Source: Haloplanus aerogenes
GTDB taxonomy: Archaea; Halobacteriota; Halobacteria; Halobacteriales; Haloferacaceae
Direction: 5' to 3'
Assembly: GCF_003856835.1 (NCBI RefSeq)
Contig: NZ_CP034145.1
Coordinates: 744,001-808,000, forward strand
DNA: 64,000 nucleotides
A program made the position numbers and the translations under genes. This document shows positions 1 through 8,531 of this stretch, in pieces (position 1 is the first letter of the stretch; the number at the start of each line of letters is the position of its first letter). Below the pieces are notes generated by a model. The model had not been told where the DNA came from. It saw only the letters and a program-made list of their open reading frames with translations, and made no database searches.

Positions 1-1
1 C

Positions 2-103
2 GACGACTGGGTGCGCGACGTGGACGCGGCGTACGGCCTCGATAGCTGGTTGTTCGCGCTGTGGGCGCGGTTGCTCGGCGCGGAACGCCGGCGGTTGGCG
101 TAG
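2..103 (+). CDS. C-terminal end of an unidentified protein (partial)
   Basis: An open frame enters from the left edge and stops at TAG 101-103, giving the last 33 residues of a protein. The tail ends in an Arg/Leu-rich stretch (GAERRRLA). Codon use is GC3-rich like the neighbouring genes, so it is probably the true end of the gene upstream of cdrL. Too little remains to name a family. Confidence 0.5.
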   Translation, partial: DDWVRDVDAAYGLDSWLFALWARLLGAERRRLA

Positions 104-171
104 GCCGTCCGACAGACATCCGTCAGACACGCACGAAGGTTTCAAATATTGGGGGTGCGTGACAGGGAACG

Positions 172-678
172 ATGAGCAAGATCACGTTCCGCGCCGACGA
201 CGATCTCGTCGAGCGACTGGAGGCGTTCGACGCCTCCAAAAGCGAGGTGATGCGCGAGGCGTTGCGCACTTACCTCGACGACGCGGAGCGTGACGAGTCG
301 TCGAACACCGGATCGGACGGGCTCGAAGCGATGCTCGCGGAGTACGCGTTCGCAGCGCGCGAACCACCGGAGATCAACGTAAACGTCACGGTGGACGGCG
401 AGACGGCGGAGCCGTCGGACGTGTCCGTCGACCGCGAGGCCGACCCGACGGCGCGTAAGACGGAGCGTGACACGGCCGAGGGGACGACGGGATCGCACAA
501 CACGTGTTCGCAGTGTGGCGAGGAGATGTCGGCGGGGCACGTCTACTGCCCGAACTGCGGCGAGAAGGCTACACACCGCGTGTTCTGCGACTGTGGCGAC
601 GAGCTTCGATCCGACTGGGCGTTCTGTCCGAGCTGTGGTCGTCGCACCCCAGCGGCGGACGTGCTCGACCGGCCGTAA
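172..678 (+). CDS. cdrL: CdrL-like ribbon-helix-helix regulator with double zinc ribbon
   Basis: This 168-residue protein begins with a ribbon-helix-helix DNA-binding fold (residues 1-45, with the strand ITFRADDDLVERLE and helix SEVMREALRTYL). An acidic linker follows, then two C-terminal zinc ribbons with CxxC pairs (CSQCGEEM, CPNCGEK, CDCGDE, CPSCGRR). This matches the long regulator CdrL, known in Halobacterium and Haloferax to sit beside cdrS-ftsZ2 and control it. The ATG at 172 lies about 22 nt after an A/T box (TTCAAATATT, 141-150), so the transcript is probably leaderless. The name rests on synteny and architecture. The likely target is the repeat-rich region immediately downstream. 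Confidence 0.85.
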   Translation: MSKITFRADDDLVERLEAFDASKSEVMREALRTYLDDAERDESSNTGSDGLEAMLAEYAFAAREPPEINVNVTVDGETAEPSDVSVDREADPTARKTERDTAEGTTGSHNTCSQCGEEMSAGHVYCPNCGEKATHRVFCDCGDELRSDWAFCPSCGRRTPAADVLDRP

Positions 679-695
679 GGCACTCACACCGGTTT

Positions 696-853
696 GTCTT
701 ACAACGGCCGTTAATTTTATAAGGTATTGGTCTCTTGGTATGTCCGCGTAAGACGGTCGTCTTACAGGGTCGCCGGCCACGGGGCGCAAACCCCGCTGTC
801 GGCCGGTTCAGCCGTGTAAGACAGCATACGGGGCGATGCCCCGCCCGTCTTAC
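696..853 (+). promoter_or_regulatory. cdrS-ftsZ2 promoter with five GTAAGAC/GTCTTAC operator-like sites
   Basis: The 190-nt gap between cdrL and cdrS holds five copies of one heptamer in either orientation: GTCTTAC at 696-702, 759-765 and 847-853, and GTAAGAC at 748-754 and 816-822. Two of them form a perfect inverted repeat, GTAAGAC-N4-GTCTTAC (748-765). A TATA-like box (TTTTATAAG, 715-723) lies about 25-30 nt before that palindrome, which places the palindrome at the expected transcription start. The untranslated leader would be about 120 nt. It also contains a small GC hairpin, CGGGGC-GAT-GCCCCG (829-843). Ribbon-helix-helix proteins typically bind such short repeats, so CdrL and/or CdrS are the natural candidates. 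Confidence 0.7.
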
Positions 854-868
854 CGGGGGAATGCAACA

Positions 869-1051
869 ATGGAGCGTGTGACACTACGAATTCCGAAGCA
901 GCAGATCGAGGAGGTCGAACAGATGGTCGAGACGGGAGAGTTCCCGAATCGAAGCGAAGCCATCCGCTCGGCAGTCCGCGAGATGCTCAACGAACAGAGC
1001 GAGTCCCGTGACGAGAAGCGCAACCGTAACCGCGGCTGGGCGAAGGTGTGA
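869..1051 (+). CDS. cdrS: CdrS, short ribbon-helix-helix cell-division regulator
   Basis: This 60-residue ribbon-helix-helix protein ([17 protein letters not shown]... [12 protein letters not shown]) lies immediately before ftsZ2 and overlaps it. It matches CdrS, shown in Halobacterium and Haloferax to be co-transcribed with ftsZ2 and to regulate division and shape. The ATG at 869 is chosen because the protein then begins at the conserved first strand; an upstream in-frame start would add an unrelated 11-residue tail. The basic C-terminus (EKRNRNRGW) may contact DNA. The operator cluster upstream suggests autoregulation or CdrL control. Confidence 0.9.
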   Translation: MERVTLRIPKQQIEEVEQMVETGEFPNRSEAIRSAVREMLNEQSESRDEKRNRNRGWAKV

Positions 1052-1053
1052 CG

Positions 1054-2229
1054 ATGCAGGGATTCGTCCAAGACGCCATCGAGCGCGAGGAGGCCGAACA
1101 GCGGGACGCCGACGAGGACGACTCGTTCGGCGACCCGCGCATCGTCATCGTCGGTGCGGGTGGCGCCGGCAACAACACCGTCAACCGCCTGTACAACATC
1201 GGCGTCGACGGTGCGGAGACGGTCGCCATCAACACCGACAAACAGCACCTGAAGATGATTGAGGCCGACACGAAGATCCTCGTCGGCAAATCGCTGACTC
1301 AGGGGCTCGGTGCCGGTGGCGACCCCTCGATGGGTGAGCGTGCGACCGAGATGGCCCAGGGGACGATCAAGGAAGTCCTCGGCGAGGCCGACCTCGTCTT
1401 CGTGACGGCCGGGATGGGCGGCGGTACCGGTACCGGCGCCGCGCCCGTCGTCTCCAAGATCGCCAAAGAGCAGGGCGCCATCGTCGTCGGCATGGTGTCG
1501 ACGCCGTTCAACGTCGAGCGTGCTCGCACGGTGAAAGCCGAAGAGGGGCTGGAAAAGCTCCGCGGCGAAGCCGATTCGATCATCGTCCTCGACAACAACC
1601 GCTTGCTGGACTACGTGCCCAACCTGCCCATCGGCAAGGCGTTCTCCGTGATGGACCAGATCATCGCCGAGACCGTCAAGGGCATCTCCGAGACTATCAC
1701 GCAGCCGTCCCTGATCAACCTGGACTACGCGGACATGTCCACGATCATGAATCAGGGCGGCGTCGCGGTGATGCTCGTCGGCGAGACGCAGGACAAGAAC
1801 AAGACACAAGAGGTGGTGAGCGACGCGATGAACCACCCCCTCTTGGACGTGGACTACCGCGGTGCGTCCGGTGGACTCGTCCACATCACCGGCGGTCCCG
1901 ACCTCACGCTGAAAGAGGCCGAAGGCATCGCCAACAACATCACCGAACGACTGGAGGCGAGCGCCAACGTCATCTGGGGCGCGCGCATCCAGGAGGAGTA
2001 CAAGGGCAAGGTGCGGGTCATGGCCATCATGACCGGCGTCCAGAGCGCCCAGGTCCTCGGCCCGTCGACGCAGCGACAGGCCGAGAAGTCCCGGCGCAGC
2101 CTCAACGGCGAGGATGTTTCGGAATTCGATGCGAGCGACAATGTCGGTCAGGATCAGCGATCCTGGTCCGACGGCGGTCGTGACCGCAATCAGGTCGAAC
2201 AGCGCAACGGCATCGACGTGATCAAGTAG
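1054..2229 (+). CDS. ftsZ2: Cell division protein FtsZ2
   Basis: FtsZ2 is the tubulin-family GTPase that works with FtsZ1 in the archaeal division ring and drives constriction. The protein is about 391 residues. The GTP-binding tubulin signature GGGTGTG is at residues 122-128, the N-terminal Rossmann start reads [12 protein letters not shown], and the synergy loop NLDYADM is near residue 222. The C-terminal tail is acidic/polar and ends in GIDVIK. A GTG at 1048 overlaps the cdrS stop (GTGTGA); the ATG at 1054 is preferred but both are possible. The tight coupling shows a cdrS-ftsZ2 operon. Confidence 0.97.
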   Translation: MQGFVQDAIEREEAEQRDADEDDSFGDPRIVIVGAGGAGNNTVNRLYNIGVDGAETVAINTDKQHLKMIEADTKILVGKSLTQGLGAGGDPSMGERATEMAQGTIKEVLGEADLVFVTAGMGGGTGTGAAPVVSKIAKEQGAIVVGMVSTPFNVERARTVKAEEGLEKLRGEADSIIVLDNNRLLDYVPNLPIGKAFSVMDQIIAETVKGISETITQPSLINLDYADMSTIMNQGGVAVMLVGETQDKNKTQEVVSDAMNHPLLDVDYRGASGGLVHITGGPDLTLKEAEGIANNITERLEASANVIWGARIQEEYKGKVRVMAIMTGVQSAQVLGPSTQRQAEKSRRSLNGEDVSEFDASDNVGQDQRSWSDGGRDRNQVEQRNGIDVIK

Positions 2230-2277
2230 CGACCGCGACGGCTTTTCGTCGACCAACCGCTCGTTTTCTGCCGCGTC

Positions 2278-3246
2278 TTACACCGCCTCGATCGATTCGA
2301 CCAGCCGGCACTTCCGGCAGATGCGACCGCTCGTACTCGATCCACAGCGCTCGCACTCACCCAGGTCGTCGGTGTCGTCGGTATCGCGGTAGCGCTGGGC
2401 AGCGAGTTCCGCGAGTTCCTCGTAGCCCGCCATGATCGAGTGGCGCGTCCCAGGGTGGTTCTCCTCCATCTCCAGCAGGAGTTGCTGGATCTCGCCGCGG
2501 TAGGCCTCGCTGGCGTGGGGGCACTCCGTGATGTGGGCCGGCAAGTCGGCCAGGTGGGCGTACAGCGCCACCTCCTTCTCCGGCACGTCACGCAGGGGTT
2601 TGGCCCGCGGCACGAAGTGGGCGCTCTCGGCCCGGCGGTCGAAGGGGCCGAGACTCGCGTCGAAGTGTTTGGCCATCTGTCGCAGGTCGCCCTCGAAGAA
2701 GTTCATGAGCGCCGTCTGGGCCTCGTCGTCGAGGTTGTGACCCGTCAGGAGTTTGTCGGCGCCGAGTTCCTCGGCGTAGGATTCCAGCAGGTCGCGCCGG
2801 AACACGCCGCAGTAGGCGCAGGCGGCCATGTTCTCGGGGTCTTTCTCCACCACGTCGTCCATCCGCACACCGAGTTCGTCGGCGTACGACACGACTTCGT
2901 GGTGGAGTTCGAGGTCGGCAGTCAGTTCTCGACAGGCGTCGAGGCTCTCGTCGCGGTAGCCCTCGATCCCCTCGTGGATCGAGAGCGCGACGAGTTCGAC
3001 ACGGGGGTCGCGGCCGAACGTCTCCACCAGAATCTGGGTGAGGACGACGCTGTCCTTGCCGCCGGAGAGGCCGATCACCCACGTCTGCGGGTTCTCGGGC
3101 GAGGCGTCCGCCGGCAGGAGGTCGTCCTCCCGGATGCGGCGGCGCACGCGTTTTTCGACCGAGGCGCGGAAATGGTCGTCACAGAGGTGGGCGCCCGAGT
3201 AGGCGGCGTGCATCACCGCCTCGCGACCACACTTGTCGCAGTCCAT
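2278..3246 (-). CDS. ncsA: tRNA 2-thiolation protein NcsA (TtuA/Ncs6 family)
   Basis: NcsA is a PP-loop adenylase that activates the wobble uridine for 2-thiolation, using sulfur carried by a ubiquitin-like SAMP activated by UbaA. The 322-residue protein has an N-terminal zinc-finger region (CDKC at residues 3-6, with a third Cys near 22), the PP-loop GLSGGKDS near residue 58, the internal pair CAYCG and the motif GHNLDDEAQT. A C-terminal zinc finger (CERCG...CRKC) follows. Length and layout are those of the family. The gene is convergent with ftsZ2, as in Haloferax. Its partner ubaA lies further along this window at 37295. Confidence 0.93.
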   Translation of the reverse strand: MDCDKCGREAVMHAAYSGAHLCDDHFRASVEKRVRRRIREDDLLPADASPENPQTWVIGLSGGKDSVVLTQILVETFGRDPRVELVALSIHEGIEGYRDESLDACRELTADLELHHEVVSYADELGVRMDDVVEKDPENMAACAYCGVFRRDLLESYAEELGADKLLTGHNLDDEAQTALMNFFEGDLRQMAKHFDASLGPFDRRAESAHFVPRAKPLRDVPEKEVALYAHLADLPAHITECPHASEAYRGEIQQLLLEMEENHPGTRHSIMAGYEELAELAAQRYRDTDDTDDLGECERCGSSTSGRICRKCRLVESIEAV

Positions 3247-3290
3247 CGACGCTCCCTTGCTGGGCGGGCCGTATCACGGTTTCGTCTCCT

Positions 3291-3845
3291 TCACCAGCAC
3301 TCGTAGACCGTCCCGCCACGTCGGACGAACTCGTCGGAGACTTTGTACGTGGTTTCGAACGGCCAGTGACCCATAGGAAGTGGCGTCTGTGTCGGCGTCT
3401 CCGAACCGCCCCCGTCGTCGGTCGTAATTCCGGTGTTGGTCTGGCCGGTGACCCCGACGACGAAGGTCTCCTCTTCCACGGTGACCGTGATCTCGTTGAT
3501 GCTGACATCCAGATCGTTGAGGCGGCCGATCTTATCGGGATACTCGGCGAGCATGCTGTTGTACTGGTAGACCCGTTCGTACGCCTCGACGAACGAACCG
3601 ACGGACTCGCGGGACAGTTCGCTCGGCTGCTCGGGATACGGCTTCGGGTCCGTCGCGGCGCCCGTCGGTGCCGGCGGATCCGAGGCCGAACAGGATTCGG
3701 CGATCACCGTTCCCGTCCGCGTCGCAGTTGGTGTCGGTGTCGCGGTCGGCGTTCCCGTTGGTGACGACTCACTCCCCCCGAGACAGCCAGAGAGGCCAGT
3801 GAGGACACACGCAGAGCCGAGGAGGGTGCGTCGCGTGAGTGGCAC
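3291..3845 (-). CDS. Tat-exported lipoprotein of unknown function
   Basis: The N-terminus is a twin-arginine signal (TRRTLLGSACVLTG) followed by a lipobox ending in LSGC, so the 184-residue protein should be exported folded and lipid-anchored outside the membrane. A Thr/Pro-rich spacer (GTPTATPTPTATRTGT) leads to a small globular domain of about 130 residues. That domain includes 'ITVTVEEETFVVGVTGQTN', which looks like a beta-rich fold. It is a common haloarchaeal type of surface protein, but I do not recognise a named domain. Confidence 0.75.
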   Translation of the reverse strand: MPLTRRTLLGSACVLTGLSGCLGGSESSPTGTPTATPTPTATRTGTVIAESCSASDPPAPTGAATDPKPYPEQPSELSRESVGSFVEAYERVYQYNSMLAEYPDKIGRLNDLDVSINEITVTVEEETFVVGVTGQTNTGITTDDGGGSETPTQTPLPMGHWPFETTYKVSDEFVRRGGTVYECW

Positions 3846-3990
3846 GCTACGGAAACGTCAGTAGAAGTGAACAAATGTCTTGTGGAGGCTGTCGGTCGTC
3901 ATCGCCAGCGGCTGCCCGAGCGGCGATCTCGGGCCGTCCGAGCGTCCATCGGTAGCAACCGTTTTGCGCGCCGACGCGTAAGGGCGCGTG

Positions 3991-4680
3991 ATGGATCGAG
4001 ACGCCGCCTTGGACCGGGCCGCGGAGATCGTCGATCTGGTGGACCGAGCGTCGACGGCGAGTCAGACACCGTCGGACCCGGACGACTCACCACCGCTTCT
4101 CCCTGTGCCCGTCCGCGAGGTGTGGGTGTACGGCGACGTGGCTCTCGGTCTCGACCCGATCGACCGCCTCGACGTGTACGTCACCAAGGATCTCCACATG
4201 CGCGGCGACGCGGACCGCGAGGGCGAGTTCCGGGAGCGCTACGGCGTCGAGGGCGTGGGCAAGACCGTCGACGCCGACTGGGCCGCGGCCTACCCCGAAC
4301 ACCTCCGCGCGAACGACAACGGACACGCGGCGCCGGAGCGCTGCCTCGCCGCGCACCTCGTGAACGACGACGAACCCATCCACCTGGAGGTGTGTAACGC
4401 CTCCTTCTCGGACAACGTCACCCAGCGACTCCGGGGGGCGATGGCCCGGGATGCCTACGAGGAGATCCTCGACCCCCGCGGCGTCTGCCTGTACGCCGAC
4501 GGTCAGCGTGACGACGAGGCGATGGCGAAACTCCGCGGCGGCGAACTCGCCTTTCCCACCCTCTCTGGGGCGCTGGAGATGCTGGGACTCGACGAGGAGA
4601 CCGCCGCCGAAGCGGCGGACGTGATGCGCGAGCGTCGCGCCGAGGCGACGGGGCGAACGGTGCGGGGCGACGTGGTGTAA
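3991..4680 (+). CDS. Conserved haloarchaeal protein of unknown function
   Basis: This 229-residue soluble acidic protein has no signal peptide or membrane segment. The middle part reads like a nucleotidyltransferase-like or ligand-binding alpha/beta domain (VREVWVYGDVALGLDPIDR followed by 'LDVYVTKDLHM'), and the C-terminal 50 residues are helical and charged. The pattern of a GD...LD..D strand is suggestive of nucleotidyltransferases but catalytic residues cannot be assigned. The ATG at 3991 directly follows an alternative GTG at 3988. I believe it is a widespread haloarchaeal hypothetical family; no function is proposed. Confidence 0.75.
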   Translation: MDRDAALDRAAEIVDLVDRASTASQTPSDPDDSPPLLPVPVREVWVYGDVALGLDPIDRLDVYVTKDLHMRGDADREGEFRERYGVEGVGKTVDADWAAAYPEHLRANDNGHAAPERCLAAHLVNDDEPIHLEVCNASFSDNVTQRLRGAMARDAYEEILDPRGVCLYADGQRDDEAMAKLRGGELAFPTLSGALEMLGLDEETAAEAADVMRERRAEATGRTVRGDVV

Positions 4681-4806
4681 GACGGAACGAACAGGTGACG
4701 CCAATGCCGACGGCGGACACGAGGCGGCGGCGTCACACGATCGCGACCCGCCCCGTGACGACGGTCAGGTCACAGGGCGGGTGGCCGCGTCGTCGTACTT
4801 GAATCC

Positions 4807-5613
4807 TCACCCCGCCGGCACCCGCCCGATCACCACGTCGAACGGCACCACCTCGGCCCGGCGATAGGTCCCATCCTGCATCGCGTCGATCACCTCCCGA
4901 CCCATCTCCCGCCACGCCGCCCGGAGGTCGTCGTACGCCGTTCCCACCGCGCGGCGGAGTTCCGTCTCGTGGTCGGCCAATCCGGCTCCGGTTGCTTTCC
5001 GGGTCGCGTCCCGCAGATCGCCCTCGTCGTACGGCGGTTCGATCACCTTTCGGTGGTAGTGCCGGCGCGTCCGAACGTCGACGAGGCCGGCCGCTTCGAA
5101 CGCCTCGACGATTCGCTCGCCGGGCGCCACGTCGGTGGCGACGCCGTCGAGAAACGCTTCCCGAACTCGGCGTTCGAGGTCCACTTCGCGGTCGATCGTC
5201 GACTCCACCGCCACGTCGGCGTTGTCGGGTTCGACGGCGGCGACGGCCTCGCTCGCTACTCGACGGAACTCCCGGAGCGCCGCGGTCGGATCGGGCAGGT
5301 TGACGAGGAGCGCCTGACACGTCACGAGGTCGGCGGCGTCGTCGCGGACGGGGAGTCGCAGGGCGTCGCCGGCGACGACCGGCAGGTCCGTCTCCTCGCG
5401 GGCCACCCGCAGGAGCGACGGATCGGCGTCGACGCCGATCACCTCGCAGCCGTCCCCGGCTTCCGACGCGAGAACCCGCGTCAACTCGCCGGTTCCACAC
5501 CCCACGTCGAGGACGCGGTCACGGCTCGGCAGGTCGAGGGGGGCGAGCGCCTCGCGCGACGACCACAGCCCGTCGCGCGTCCGGCGGAGGTAGTCGGCCG
5601 AGAATCTGCGCAC
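4807..5613 (-). CDS. Class I SAM-dependent methyltransferase
   Basis: The 268-residue protein has a standard Rossmann methyltransferase core: motif I VLDVGCGTGELT near residues 34-45, an acidic loop end (GVDADPSLL) that binds the SAM ribose, motif II-like 'VVAGDALRLP', and 'DLVTCQALLVNLPDP' for motif IV/post-I. The substrate cannot be told from sequence; ubiquinone/menaquinone-type and small-molecule methylases share this pattern. The 126-bp gap upstream of its stop holds nothing evident. It stands alone, convergent with the preceding gene. Confidence 0.85.
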   Translation of the reverse strand: MRRFSADYLRRTRDGLWSSREALAPLDLPSRDRVLDVGCGTGELTRVLASEAGDGCEVIGVDADPSLLRVAREETDLPVVAGDALRLPVRDDAADLVTCQALLVNLPDPTAALREFRRVASEAVAAVEPDNADVAVESTIDREVDLERRVREAFLDGVATDVAPGERIVEAFEAAGLVDVRTRRHYHRKVIEPPYDEGDLRDATRKATGAGLADHETELRRAVGTAYDDLRAAWREMGREVIDAMQDGTYRRAEVVPFDVVIGRVPAG

Positions 5614-5659
5614 GGACGCCGTACTGTGTCCGGGGGCAAAAGTCGTACTGTCGGCAGTC

Positions 5660-6967
5660 TCAGTCGTCCCCGTCCCCGTCCCCGGCCCTGCGGCGAGCGG
5701 CGAGGGCGGCCGCCAGCACCGACACCGCGGCCGTCGCCGCGCCGAACCCGGGCACCTCGACGGTCGTATTGTCGTCGACCCGGACTGAGTAGCCGGACGA
5801 CGAGGTGGTCGGGGGCGGTGACGGCGTCCCCGTCGGGGTGGGCGCCGGCGTGTCCGTTTCCGTTCCGGTCGCTGTCGGCGTCGCCGTCGACTCCTGTCCC
5901 GGAACCAGCGTCGCCACCACGCCCGCGTGATCGGACGGCCAGAGTCGGTCGCCGTCGACGCTGATCCGGTTGGCCGGGTCGGCGCCGACCCGCGTCACGT
6001 CCGTCGCGCCGATGGCACCCTGGACGAGGATGTGGTCGATCCGTGCGCTGAGCGACACCTCGTCGTTCCGGAGGCCCGCGGCGTGACAGCAGGTGTGGCC
6101 GACGCCGTCGGCGGCGTCGCGGAACGTCTCCAGCAGTCGGTCGTAGGCGCCGAGTGACCCGCCCGGGCCACTGTTGAGGTCGCCGACGAGGGCGATCGGA
6201 TCGCGGCGCTCGGCCAGCAAGCCCTCCAGTTCCACTGCCTGTTGCAGGCGCGTCTCGGTCGACGCCGATTCGAGATGTGTATTACAGAACGTCAGTCGTG
6301 TGTCGCCGACCGTCGCGTCGGCAATCTGGTAGCCACGCTCGACCGAAATCGCGCGGCCGTCCTCCGACAGCGAGACGGCGGCGTCGAACCGCCCCGCCGT
6401 CACCTCGCCGATCGTCACGTCCTCGTGGGCGAGAAGCAGGTCGCGATCGGTTAGCCGCACCGCCTTGCGCTCGCCGTCGACCGTCGCGGGCAGTTGGAAG
6501 TCGGTCGTCTCCACGGCGTCGACGACGCGGTACGGGAGGTCGCGGTCGTCGAGCGCCGTCAGCAGCGTCTCCCGGAAGTCGTGTCGCACCTCCGTCGCCG
6601 TCGGCGTCGTTCCGCTCGTCGGCTCGCCGGTCCGGATCAGTGCGGCTTCCTGCAGGCCGACCAGATCGGGCTCCGTTCGGCCGATTTCGGCCGCGATGGC
6701 GTCGAGACGCGCCGGGACGTGACTCCGATCGACCGATCGGAGCAGGTCGCTCACCGCCGTCTGGACCGCCTCGCTCCCCTCCGTCGCCGCCACGAGGAGG
6801 CGAAAGAGGTTGGCGCCGAGATAGCAGTTGCGGGTGGCGACCGTCACCGGTGTCGTCGACTCTTGGGCGCGAGCGTCGCCGACGAGCGGCGTCCCGAGGC
6901 CGACGACGCCGGCGCCGATCCCCGCGCCGCCGGCGAGTACGTCGCGTCTGGTGATGCCGTCGCTCAT
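5660..6967 (-). CDS. Secreted endonuclease/exonuclease/phosphatase family protein with PGF-CTERM anchor
   Basis: A Tat signal (TRRDVLAGGAGIGAG) is followed by an endonuclease/exonuclease/phosphatase domain. Typical motifs are 'VATRNCYLGANL' near the start, 'LVGLQEA' (the metal-binding Glu), 'FCNTHLES', 'LVGDLNSGPGG' and the final 'PSDHAGVVATL' with the catalytic Asp-His pair. A Thr/Pro-rich stalk (about residues 360-395) leads to a C-terminal 'VPGFGAATAA' segment plus a hydrophobic helix and an Arg/Asp tail. That is a PGF-CTERM signal, processed by archaeosortase A with lipid attachment. The protein is thus a cell-surface nuclease, phosphodiesterase or phosphatase; the exact substrate is unknown. 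Confidence 0.85.
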   Translation of the reverse strand: MSDGITRRDVLAGGAGIGAGVVGLGTPLVGDARAQESTTPVTVATRNCYLGANLFRLLVAATEGSEAVQTAVSDLLRSVDRSHVPARLDAIAAEIGRTEPDLVGLQEAALIRTGEPTSGTTPTATEVRHDFRETLLTALDDRDLPYRVVDAVETTDFQLPATVDGERKAVRLTDRDLLLAHEDVTIGEVTAGRFDAAVSLSEDGRAISVERGYQIADATVGDTRLTFCNTHLESASTETRLQQAVELEGLLAERRDPIALVGDLNSGPGGSLGAYDRLLETFRDAADGVGHTCCHAAGLRNDEVSLSARIDHILVQGAIGATDVTRVGADPANRISVDGDRLWPSDHAGVVATLVPGQESTATPTATGTETDTPAPTPTGTPSPPPTTSSSGYSVRVDDNTTVEVPGFGAATAAVSVLAAALAARRRAGDGDGDD

Positions 6968-7012
6968 TCGTCGTGGGTTACGGCGGGTCGCGGGAAAAGC
7001 GTCGTGACTCCG

Positions 7013-7840
7013 TTACTCCGCCAGTTCGCGCACGCGGTCGATGTTCCACGCGAAGCCCTTGCCGTCCTCGTTCGGCGTCTCCAGCACGAACGGCGTCTCG
7101 CGCAGGGCGGGGTGGGTGACGATCCGGCGCATGCCGTCGACGCCGATCTTCCCCTCGCCGATGTGGGCGTGTTCGTCCTTGTTCGTCCCGCAGGCGTGCT
7201 TGGAGTCGTTGAGGTGGATGCAGTGGAGGTCGTCGAGACCGATCACGTCGTCGAATTCGTCGACCGTCTCGTCGACGCCGGCGGGCGTCGAGAGGTCGTA
7301 GCCCGCGGCGAACGCGTGGGCGGTGTCGAGACAGACGCCGAGGTCGTGATCGCTCTCGTCGAGGACCGTCGCGAGGTGTTCGAAGTCGCCGCCAAGTTTC
7401 GTGCCGCTCCCCGCGTCGCTCTCGACGAGGACGGTCACGCCGTCGGGCACGTCGAGTTCGTCAAGGGCGCTCACGGCGTTGTCGAGGCCGCCGTCGACGC
7501 CTGCTCCCGTGTGGGCGCCGAGGTGGACGTTCACGTACGCGATGCCGAGTGTGTCCGCGGCGTCGACCTCGCGTTGCATGCTCTCGATGGACTTCGCGCG
7601 CAGGTCGTCTTTGGGCGTACAGAGGTTGACGAGATAGGAGGAGTGGATGACCCACGGACCGTCGAGGTGTTCGGCGGTTCCCTCCCGGAAGGCTGCGGCC
7701 TCGTCGTCACCGACGTTCGGGTCCTGCCACACCTGGGGAGAGTGGGTGAAGATCTGTCCGCAGTTGCCGCCGACCTCGCGCTGGTTGTCCACGGCGTTGT
7801 CGACGCCGCCGGCGACGGATACGTGTGCTCCAACTCGCAT
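7013..7840 (-). CDS. nfo: Endonuclease IV (deoxyribonuclease IV), AP-site repair
   Basis: Endonuclease IV cleaves DNA at abasic sites in base excision repair with a tri-zinc centre in a TIM barrel. The 275-residue protein begins '[17 protein letters not shown]' and shows the family motifs: the His pair region '[11 protein letters not shown]', 'VNVHLGAH', '[14 protein letters not shown]' (zinc Glu), '[13 protein letters not shown]' (Asp/His ligands), '[16 protein letters not shown]' and the terminal 'VLETPNED' (zinc Glu). It is complete and of normal length. The start codon sits on the window's complement at 7840, close to the divergent redoxin gene. Confidence 0.96.
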   Translation of the reverse strand: MRVGAHVSVAGGVDNAVDNQREVGGNCGQIFTHSPQVWQDPNVGDDEAAAFREGTAEHLDGPWVIHSSYLVNLCTPKDDLRAKSIESMQREVDAADTLGIAYVNVHLGAHTGAGVDGGLDNAVSALDELDVPDGVTVLVESDAGSGTKLGGDFEHLATVLDESDHDLGVCLDTAHAFAAGYDLSTPAGVDETVDEFDDVIGLDDLHCIHLNDSKHACGTNKDEHAHIGEGKIGVDGMRRIVTHPALRETPFVLETPNEDGKGFAWNIDRVRELAE

Positions 7841-7923
7841 ACGAGTGGGTGGAATCGAGCGAGCAAAGGCGCTTCGAATCGCTCGAAGCCAACGGTTTTG
7901 GCGGTGTCTGTCGAACGCCCAGT

Positions 7924-8463
7924 ATGGACGGGCCGATAGCGGTGGGCGAGACGGTGGCGGACGTGGGCGTCACGCTCGTCCGGCCGGACGGAACGGCCGA
8001 GGACGTGACGCTCGGCGAACTGGTCGCGGACTGTCCGGTGTTGCTCAGTTTCTACACGGCGGATTTCAGCCCCGACTGCATTGACGAGTGGTGCTCGTTC
8101 CGCGATTTCGACTGGTTCTCGAGCGGTGATCACGTGCAGGTCGTCGGCTGTAGCAAGTCGAGCGCCGGCCTCCACCGCCGCTTCATCGACTATCTCGATC
8201 TGAGCTTCCCGCTCTACACCGATCCCGACCTCGAACTGGCGGACGCCTTCGGCGTCACCTACCGCACGCTCGGCATCACGCGCCGCTCCCGGCGGTCGTG
8301 TTTCCTGCTCGATTCGGACCTGACCGTCCGGTATCGGTGGCTGGGCGACCACTGGCTCGACCCCACCCGAGACACGCCGCAGGTGGGCGAGATTCACGAG
8401 GCCATCGTCGAAGAACTCGACGTGTCCGACGCCGAGACGTTCGGCTTCTATAGTACCAATTGA
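7924..8463 (+). CDS. Redoxin-domain (AhpC/TSA-like) protein
   Basis: The 179-residue protein has the thioredoxin-fold peroxiredoxin layout: an N-terminal strand pair ([20 protein letters not shown]), then '[20 protein letters not shown]', which occupies the position of the peroxidatic Cys loop. The Cys is followed by an unusual CIDEWC pair instead of the usual TxxC, so it may act as a disulfide reductase or an atypical peroxiredoxin. Later segments are standard, such as '[17 protein letters not shown]'. I chose the ATG at 7924, since upstream codons look non-coding. It is transcribed away from nfo. Confidence 0.8.
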   Translation: MDGPIAVGETVADVGVTLVRPDGTAEDVTLGELVADCPVLLSFYTADFSPDCIDEWCSFRDFDWFSSGDHVQVVGCSKSSAGLHRRFIDYLDLSFPLYTDPDLELADAFGVTYRTLGITRRSRRSCFLLDSDLTVRYRWLGDHWLDPTRDTPQVGEIHEAIVEELDVSDAETFGFYSTN

Positions 8464-8531
8464 AAGTCATCGCACAGCCGATCGCTCACCGTACTGCGAT
8501 CGGCTGTGCAAACAGTTTCAATCGCTACTAT
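8450..8531. repeat. 82-bp interrupted palindrome between convergent genes (MITE-like)
   Basis: A symmetrical element is centred between the redoxin and lipoate-ligase genes. Inner arms GCACAGCCGATCGC (8472-8485) and GCGATCGGCTGTGC (8496-8509) are a perfect 14-bp inverted repeat with a 10-nt loop. On exactly the same axis, outer arms ATAGTACCAATTGAAA (8450-8465) and TTTCAATCGCTACTAT (8516-8531) match at 13 of 16 positions. The outer arms run into the 3' ends of both genes and include their stop codons. It may serve as a bidirectional terminator, but the long double-arm design is typical of small transposable repeats. Confidence 0.75.

Noticed and set aside
850-2256. Long antisense frame (468 codons) opposite cdrS-ftsZ2
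   Set aside because: High GC with strong third-position bias keeps antisense frames open; the translation is low-complexity Asp/His/Arg-rich, without motifs, while the opposite strand encodes FtsZ2.
2274-4683. Extra GTAAGAC/GTCTTAC strings at 2275 and 4677
   Set aside because: Both lie across or next to stop codons (TAAGAC) and are isolated single copies, unlike the cluster before cdrS.
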